Assembly: GCA_025352305.1 (NCBI GenBank)
Contig: JANXTQ010000291.1
Span: 1 to 18,751, forward strand
DNA from: Actinomycetes bacterium
GTDB lineage: Bacteria > Actinomycetota > Acidimicrobiia > Acidimicrobiales > RAAP-2
Reading direction: 5' to 3'
Length of the DNA stretch: 18,751 nucleotides
The position numbers and the translations under genes were made by a program. The notes beneath the pieces were generated by a model. The model was not told the DNA's origin and did no database searches. It was given only the letters and a program-made list of their open reading frames with translations. Every line of letters starts with the position of its first letter. Positions within the stretch are counted from its first letter, which is position 1. Shown in pieces: positions 14,279-18,751 of the stretch.

Positions 14279-14638
14279 ATGGCACGTGTAAAGCGCGCAG
14301 TTAACGCCAAGAAGCACCACAAGGCGATTCTTGAAGAGGCCAAGGGTTACTACGGTGACCGCAGTCGTACTTTTCGCTCCGCCAATCAAGCGGTCCAGCA
14401 CGCGGGCGTATACGCGTTTCGTGACCGTCGAGCACGCAAGGGCGAGTTTCGCAAGTTGTGGATCCAGCGAATCAATGCCGGTACTCGTGAGCACGGAGTG
14501 AGTTACAGCCGTTTCATCGCGGGCCTCAATGCCGCGGGTATTGAAGTCGATCGTCGCATGCTGGCCGAATTGGCCGTCAACGACTCCGCGGCGTTTGCCG
14601 CACTCGTTGAGCAAGCGTCGAGCGCACTGACGAAGTAG
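14279..14638 (+). CDS. rplT: 50S ribosomal protein L20
   Basis: Early-assembly 23S rRNA-binding protein, 119 residues, normal length. It opens with [20 protein letters not shown], followed by [38 protein letters not shown] and the globular end [20 protein letters not shown] purine-rich AAAGGGAG (14263-14270) precedes the ATG by eight bases. In Firmicutes and gammaproteobacteria L20 represses this operon by binding a leader or internal mRNA structure. Whether the infC leader hairpins here serve the same purpose is unknown. rplT is the last gene of the infC-rpmI-rplT cluster and is followed by an rRNA methyltransferase gene, as in mycobacteria (tsnR). Confidence 0.98.
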   Translation: MARVKRAVNAKKHHKAILEEAKGYYGDRSRTFRSANQAVQHAGVYAFRDRRARKGEFRKLWIQRINAGTREHGVSYSRFIAGLNAAGIEVDRRMLAELAVNDSAAFAALVEQASSALTK

Positions 14639-14677
14639 GTCGTTCTGAACGAGGCGCTCGCGTCGTCGCACCAAAGA

Positions 14678-15463
14678 GTGCGTCGGTTGCGTCGCCTCGT
14701 TCAAAAACGCACGTTGCGCTGGAGTGAGGGCGTCTGCGTCATCGAGGGCCCGGACCTGCTCGAAGCCGCTCTCGATTCGCAGTGCGAATTTGAAGGCGTC
14801 TACGTGGACGAAGCTCACGCGACGAGCGATTCGCTGCGAGCACTGCTCGCTCGCTGTGACAAAGCGGGAGTTCGCGTTTTTAACTTGGCGCCGGGCGTTT
14901 TGGAGCGCGTCGCCGATGCTCAAAATCCTCAACCCGTTCTGGCCGCCATTCGATTCGAGCCGACTCGATTGAGCGATTTCGTTTTGCGGGGGTTAGTTGT
15001 TGTACTCAACGACGTTCGCGATCCGGGAAACGCGGGAACGGTCATTCGAACGGCGGACGCCGCGGGTGCGTCCGCGGTCATTATCTGTGGCCACAGCGTC
15101 GATCCCTACAATCCCAAAACGCTGCGCGCCAGTGCTGGTTCAATATTTCACATTCCGGTCATTTCTTGCACCGACTTTGCCGAGGTGGCGGCGTGGTTCA
15201 GTGACGTCGCGGGTTCGAGCTATGCAACGGTGGTGCGCGATGGAACGGACTATAGAAAAGTCGATCTCTCCGGTACGGCCATGATCGTTGTCGGCAATGA
15301 AGCCGAGGGACTGAGTGAGCTGACCATTTCGCACTGTGACGAGAGCATCTCAATTCCCATGCAGGGTCGAAGTGAGTCACTGAACGTTTCCATCGCCACT
15401 GCTGTTGTTCTCTTCGAAGCCAAGAGCCAGCGAGATCGTCGAGCAGCGCCACCCAGCACCTAA
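14678..15463 (+). CDS. SpoU/TrmH-family rRNA 2'-O-methyltransferase
   Basis: SPOUT-fold RNA methyltransferase using SAM, most likely acting on 23S rRNA. An N-terminal substrate-binding domain (VCVIEGPDLLEAAL) is followed by the knotted catalytic domain. Motif 1 is LNDVRDPGNAGTVIRTADAAG, with the Asn and Arg of the family; motif 2 is MIVVGNEAEGLS; motif 3 is ISIPMQGRSESLNVSIATAV. From the GTG at 14678 it has 261 residues. That start may be too late: the family usually has a few residues before the RRLRRL helix. The open frame runs upstream to the rplT stop and encodes fitting residues (ASSHQRV), with only a CTG at 14645 as a possible start. Synteny matches tsnR after rplT in mycobacteria. The target nucleotide is not predictable. 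Confidence 0.9.
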   Translation: MRRLRRLVQKRTLRWSEGVCVIEGPDLLEAALDSQCEFEGVYVDEAHATSDSLRALLARCDKAGVRVFNLAPGVLERVADAQNPQPVLAAIRFEPTRLSDFVLRGLVVVLNDVRDPGNAGTVIRTADAAGASAVIICGHSVDPYNPKTLRASAGSIFHIPVISCTDFAEVAAWFSDVAGSSYATVVRDGTDYRKVDLSGTAMIVVGNEAEGLSELTISHCDESISIPMQGRSESLNVSIATAVVLFEAKSQRDRRAAPPST

Positions 15464-15466
15464 CAT
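15461..15466 (+). promoter_or_regulatory. Putative -10 element of pheS, built on the preceding stop codon
   Basis: TAACAT begins with the TAA stop of the methyltransferase gene and ends nine bases before the pheS ATG at 15476. A transcript would have at most a few leader bases. No Shine-Dalgarno is visible. The -35 is weak (TCGAGC at 15439, 16-base spacing, three matches). Confidence 0.3.
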
Positions 15467-15475
15467 CGGTACTTA

Positions 15476-16549
15476 ATGAGCCCCTTTGACGTTTCCCAAG
15501 TGGACTCTGCCGAGTCGAGTGCTCTAGAACAGATCAACGCCGCGGCGAGCGTGGACGCCCTGCGTGAGAGCGAAAATGAGATGGTGGGCAAGCGGTCACC
15601 GTTTGCGACGCTCCAAAAGACTCTCGGATCTCTCGGCCCCGAAGAGCGCAAGGAGGCGGGCGCACTACTGCAGGCCTCACGCCAACGCGTCGCCGAGGCG
15701 CGTGAAAGCCGTCTCGTCGAACTCAGCCAGTCCGAGCGCGCTCAGCAGCTCGAAGTTGACCGTATGGATCTAGCCGACGTCGTGTCGAGTCGAGCTAGTG
15801 CACCGCTTCGCGCAGGTCACAGCGGCCTGGTCGCGAGCACGCAGCGCCAGTTAGAGGACGTCTTTGTCGGCATGGGTTTTACCGTCGCGGATGGACCTGA
15901 AGTTGAGACCGACTGGTACAACTTTGAGGCCCTGAACATCCCACCCGCACATCCGGCGCGCGGGATGTGGGACACCTTTTACTTGGACGTGGGTGAACCG
16001 GAAACGGTTTTACTGCGAACCCACACCTCGCCGACCCAAATTCACCTCATGGAAAATGCCGTCGCGGCCGGCACGTTGCCGATTCACGCCGTCATGCCGG
16101 GACGGTGTTTTCGCCGCGACACACCCGATGCTCGCCACCTGGCGGTCTTTCATCAGATCGAAGGATTGGTCGTGGACCGTGGAATCTCCTTCGCCGACCT
16201 CGCGGGAGTGATTGAGACCTTCACCCGGGCGTACTTTGGGCCCGATATTGATTCACGACTTCGACCGGCATTTTTTCCCTTCACTGAGCCGTCCGCTGAG
16301 TTTGAAATCACGTGCACGATCTGTAGGGGCGAAGGGTGTCGTACCTGCAGTCTCAGCGGTTGGGTGGAACTGGGCGGGTGCGGAATGCTCGACCCGGCTG
16401 TTTTTGAGGCCGTAGGCATTGACTCTGAGCAGTGGAGCGGCTTCGCCTTCGGATTTGGAATCGACCGCTGCGCACAGATGCGCCACGCAGTATCGGATAT
16501 GCGAGCTCTCAGCGAAAACGATTTGCGATTCATTAGGCAGTTCTCATGA
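15476..16549 (+). CDS. pheS: Phenylalanyl-tRNA synthetase alpha subunit
   Basis: Catalytic subunit of the (alpha-beta)2 class II synthetase that charges tRNA-Phe. The N-terminal coiled-coil region, about residues 1-100, contacts tRNA (KRSPFATLQKTLGSL, then Arg/Glu-rich helices). The catalytic core has VETDWYNFEALNIPPAHPAR, LLRTHTSPTQI, motif 2 GRCFRRDTPDARHLAVFHQIEG, PFTEPSAEFEITC and motif 3 GFAFGFGIDR. The length is 357, slightly above the usual 340-350. The extra residues include ITCTICRGEGCRTCSLSGW, with a set of cysteines that could bind zinc; E. coli and mycobacterial PheS lack it as far as I recall. The gap to the upstream gene is 12 bases, too short for a T-box. The end overlaps pheT as ATGA. 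Confidence 0.97.
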   Translation: MSPFDVSQVDSAESSALEQINAAASVDALRESENEMVGKRSPFATLQKTLGSLGPEERKEAGALLQASRQRVAEARESRLVELSQSERAQQLEVDRMDLADVVSSRASAPLRAGHSGLVASTQRQLEDVFVGMGFTVADGPEVETDWYNFEALNIPPAHPARGMWDTFYLDVGEPETVLLRTHTSPTQIHLMENAVAAGTLPIHAVMPGRCFRRDTPDARHLAVFHQIEGLVVDRGISFADLAGVIETFTRAYFGPDIDSRLRPAFFPFTEPSAEFEITCTICRGEGCRTCSLSGWVELGGCGMLDPAVFEAVGIDSEQWSGFAFGFGIDRCAQMRHAVSDMRALSENDLRFIRQFS

Positions 16550-18751
16550 AGATCGCGTTGTCCTGGCTGAAGGAGTTCGTTGAACTTCCGAGCGACTTGG
16601 CTCAGCTACGCCACGACCTCGACGATCTCGGCCTCGTTGTTGAGTCGATTGAAAATATTGGCGAGGGCCTCAGTGCGGTCGTCGTTGCACGGGTGGAAGA
16701 GATTCACGCGATCGAAGGTGCTGATCGCATTCGTCGCGTCGTGGCTAACGCGGGTGCGGGACCGGTCGAGATTGTTTGCGGCGCGATGAACTTCGATGTT
16801 GGCAATTTTGTCCCTCTGGCGCCGGTCGGAGCAGTACTGCCGGGTGGCTTCGAGATCGCGCAACGAAAGATGCGCGGCGTCGTCTCAAACGGGATGCTCT
16901 GTTCGGCGAGTGAGCTTGCTCTGAGCGCCGATGCGGCGGGTCTCATGATCCTCGATGAGTACGCCGGCGTTCAGGCGGGTCAATCACTGTTGGAACTTCT
17001 TGGCATTGAACCCGACGTCGTCTTGGAAATTTCGCCCGAAGGGAATCGTCCTGATGCCTGGAGTGTCGAGGGAGTGGCCCGCGACCTCGCCGCACGGACG
17101 AATCAATCCGTCACGGTGAGCTCCGTGGCGACGACGAACAGCGAAGAGTCCAGCTCTTCGTACGCTTCGGCCGCGATCTCTTCACCTGAGTTGTGCGGGG
17201 CACTGAGCGTTGGCGTCATTCGCAACGTCACCGTAACTGCGTCACCGCGCTGGATTCAGCGCCGCCTCGAAATGGCCGGGATGCGAGCTGTAAATAATGT
17301 CGTGGACGCGTCGAACTATGTGATGTTGGAGCTCGGACAACCCACCCACCCCTACGACGCCGCGCTCGTCGCGGGACGCCACCTCGGCGTTCGCCAAGCT
17401 CACGAAGGCGAGTCCCTCGTCACACTCGACGGCGTTGTTCGAACTCTCGGCACCGCGGGACGGGGACTGGGCGACACCGGAATTGACTGCGTAATTGTGG
17501 ACGCTAACGGTCGAGCGATTGGCCTCGCGGGCGTCATGGGCGGCGAATCGAGTGAAATCAGCGAGTCGACCACTGACGTGCTCCTCGAGGCGGCATTTTT
17601 TGACCCCATGACCATTGCGCGAACGTCCAAGCGCCACGCACTGCGTTCGGAGGCGTCGGCACGATTTGAACGTGGCGTCGACTCAGAGTTGGCTCCGCGT
17701 GCGCTCGCGCGATTCGTTGAAATCTTGCAGTTGAGTTCACCCGAGTCGCAGTGGCTGAAGAGTCCTCTGCAGATCGAGGGAACAATTGACGCGCGCGAGT
17801 CCATTGAACTGACCGGCGAGCAGATTGAAGCGTTACTCGGGACCCCGATTGACACCGGCGAAGCGGCACGGTCACTGCGGGCGATTGGTTTTGGCGTCAC
17901 GGAACATGACGAATCTTTAACGGTGACACCTCCGCGGGCCCGATTGGATGTGCGCGACGGCGCGGCGGGACGAGCCGACGTCATTGAAGAGATCGCGCGC
18001 CTCTACGGATATCGCCGACTCCGTCGACGTACGCCAACGTGGGTACAGCCCGGTGCACTAAATGAGCGACAGAAGTTCCGCCGACTCGTACGCGACGCAC
18101 TAGTGGGACTGGGTTGTGATGAGGCGTGGAGCGCCTCACTGATTTCTGACGCTGACTACGACCTCGTAGCTCCCGCGCCGCAGCGAGTGCGCGTGACGAA
18201 TCCCTTGGTCTCCGATGAGTCGGTGTTGCGTTGTTCAATGACGGTCGGCCTCGCTCGGGCGTGGTCAAAGAATCTGGAACGAACAATGGGTGACGTCGTG
18301 CTCTTTGAGTTGGGCACCGTCTTTGAACACCCCGCCTGGGCGTCGAGCGCTCGGAGTTGTCGCGGAGGAGTGGGGGGCCACGACGACGTCGAACTGCCCA
18401 GTGAGCGTGAAGTGCTGAGCGTGCTGCTCGCGCGTGACGGTGACGACGCGACGAGCGCGGTGCTGATGTGGCGAATTCTCGCCGAGCGACTCTCACTCGC
18501 CGATGTTGTGCTTCGTAGCGCCAGCGCGCCCAAGGGTTGGCATCCGACTCGGTGCTCAGACCTCATTGATCGAGCGACGGGGGTGACGTTTGGACGAGTG
18601 GGTGAGCTCGATCCCGCACTGATTGGCGAGCTGGTGCCGGCCGCACGTGACACTCGTCGCGCCGGTCTCATTGAGATTGATCTCGAACTGTTGGCATCGA
18701 GCGACGTCGTAACACGCCGTTCCAGTGAAGTACGAATTCCGAGCCGGTTTC
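16546..18751 (+). CDS. pheT: Phenylalanyl-tRNA synthetase beta subunit, 3' end cut by window
   Basis: Non-catalytic partner of PheS with tRNA-binding and editing modules. The frame is open from the ATG in the ATGA overlap with pheS to the window edge: 735 codons of a usual 790-830. Domains in order: B1 (MKIALSWLKEFVELP), the EMAP-like tRNA-binding OB fold (about 40-150, with IVCGAMNFDVGNFVPLAPVGAVLPGG and GMLCSASELAL), the B3/B4 editing region (NNVVDASNYVMLELGQPTHPYD, then LAGVMGGESSEI), B5 (SLRAIGFGVTEHD, RADVIEEIARLYGY) and the catalytic-like B6/B7 region (VTNPLVSDESVLRCSM, VVLFELGTVF). The window ends near VRIPSRF, which leads into the anticodon-binding FDX-ACB domain, not seen. No internal stop or frameshift. 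Confidence 0.97.
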   Translation, partial: MKIALSWLKEFVELPSDLAQLRHDLDDLGLVVESIENIGEGLSAVVVARVEEIHAIEGADRIRRVVANAGAGPVEIVCGAMNFDVGNFVPLAPVGAVLPGGFEIAQRKMRGVVSNGMLCSASELALSADAAGLMILDEYAGVQAGQSLLELLGIEPDVVLEISPEGNRPDAWSVEGVARDLAARTNQSVTVSSVATTNSEESSSSYASAAISSPELCGALSVGVIRNVTVTASPRWIQRRLEMAGMRAVNNVVDASNYVMLELGQPTHPYDAALVAGRHLGVRQAHEGESLVTLDGVVRTLGTAGRGLGDTGIDCVIVDANGRAIGLAGVMGGESSEISESTTDVLLEAAFFDPMTIARTSKRHALRSEASARFERGVDSELAPRALARFVEILQLSSPESQWLKSPLQIEGTIDARESIELTGEQIEALLGTPIDTGEAARSLRAIGFGVTEHDESLTVTPPRARLDVRDGAAGRADVIEEIARLYGYRRLRRRTPTWVQPGALNERQKFRRLVRDALVGLGCDEAWSASLISDADYDLVAPAPQRVRVTNPLVSDESVLRCSMTVGLARAWSKNLERTMGDVVLFELGTVFEHPAWASSARSCRGGVGGHDDVELPSEREVLSVLLARDGDDATSAVLMWRILAERLSLADVVLRSASAPKGWHPTRCSDLIDRATGVTFGRVGELDPALIGELVPAARDTRRAGLIEIDLELLASSDVVTRRSSEVRIPSRF

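Noticed and set aside
15464..15475. T-box or attenuator leader before pheS
   Set aside because: Only 12 bases separate the genes, far too few for such an element.
1..18751. CRISPR array, tRNA gene, insertion sequence, prophage or novel defence system
   Set aside because: No spaced direct repeats, cloverleaf-like segments, transposase or integrase motifs were seen, and the space is filled by core genes in conserved order.

Overview
The window is a compact block of core housekeeping genes from a bacterial chromosome. Gene order, the mycobacterial-type integration host factor (mIHF) gene, the helicase-degenerate PriA and the bifunctional RibBA point to an actinomycete. Moderate-to-high GC (judged by eye, not counted) and the tight packing suggest Acidimicrobiia or a related aquatic lineage, but that placement is inference. 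I see no mobile element, CRISPR array, tRNA, rRNA or foreign island.

Left part (1-7918): carB (C-terminal end only), pyrD and pyrF for pyrimidine synthesis; then mihF, gmk, rpoZ, coaBC, metK and priA. This is a condensed version of the mycobacterial pyrF-mihF-gmk-rpoZ-coaBC(dfp)-metK-priA order. Nearly all junctions overlap or abut, and mihF carries the clearest promoter in the window. Middle part (7938-13011): def and fmt (N-formylmethionine cycle), rpe, then ribD, ribBA and ribH, ending in a small cold-shock-like gene. The riboflavin synthase gene ribE and the rRNA methyltransferase gene rsmB, which mycobacteria keep in the matching interval, are absent.

Right part (12978-18751): one small gene on the minus strand (probable DUF1844), overlapping the cold-shock-like gene tail to tail. 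A short divergent region follows, then infC, rpmI, rplT, an rRNA 2'-O-methyltransferase gene, pheS and pheT (3' end cut by the window). infC appears to start at AUC, behind two tandem Shine-Dalgarno sequences and a foldable leader that could mask them. This is the best candidate for unexplored regulation here.

The genes together cover nucleotide supply (UMP, GDP), cofactors (CoA, SAM, riboflavin), initiator formyl-Met handling, IF3 and ribosomal proteins, and Phe-tRNA charging. Four starts (mihF, def, rpe and possibly pheS) have a TAnnnT hexamer 6-9 bases upstream and little or no Shine-Dalgarno, the pattern of leaderless transcripts. In two of them the hexamer begins with the stop codon of the preceding gene. 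I did not find a novel multi-gene system; the points of interest are regulatory and lineage-specific.
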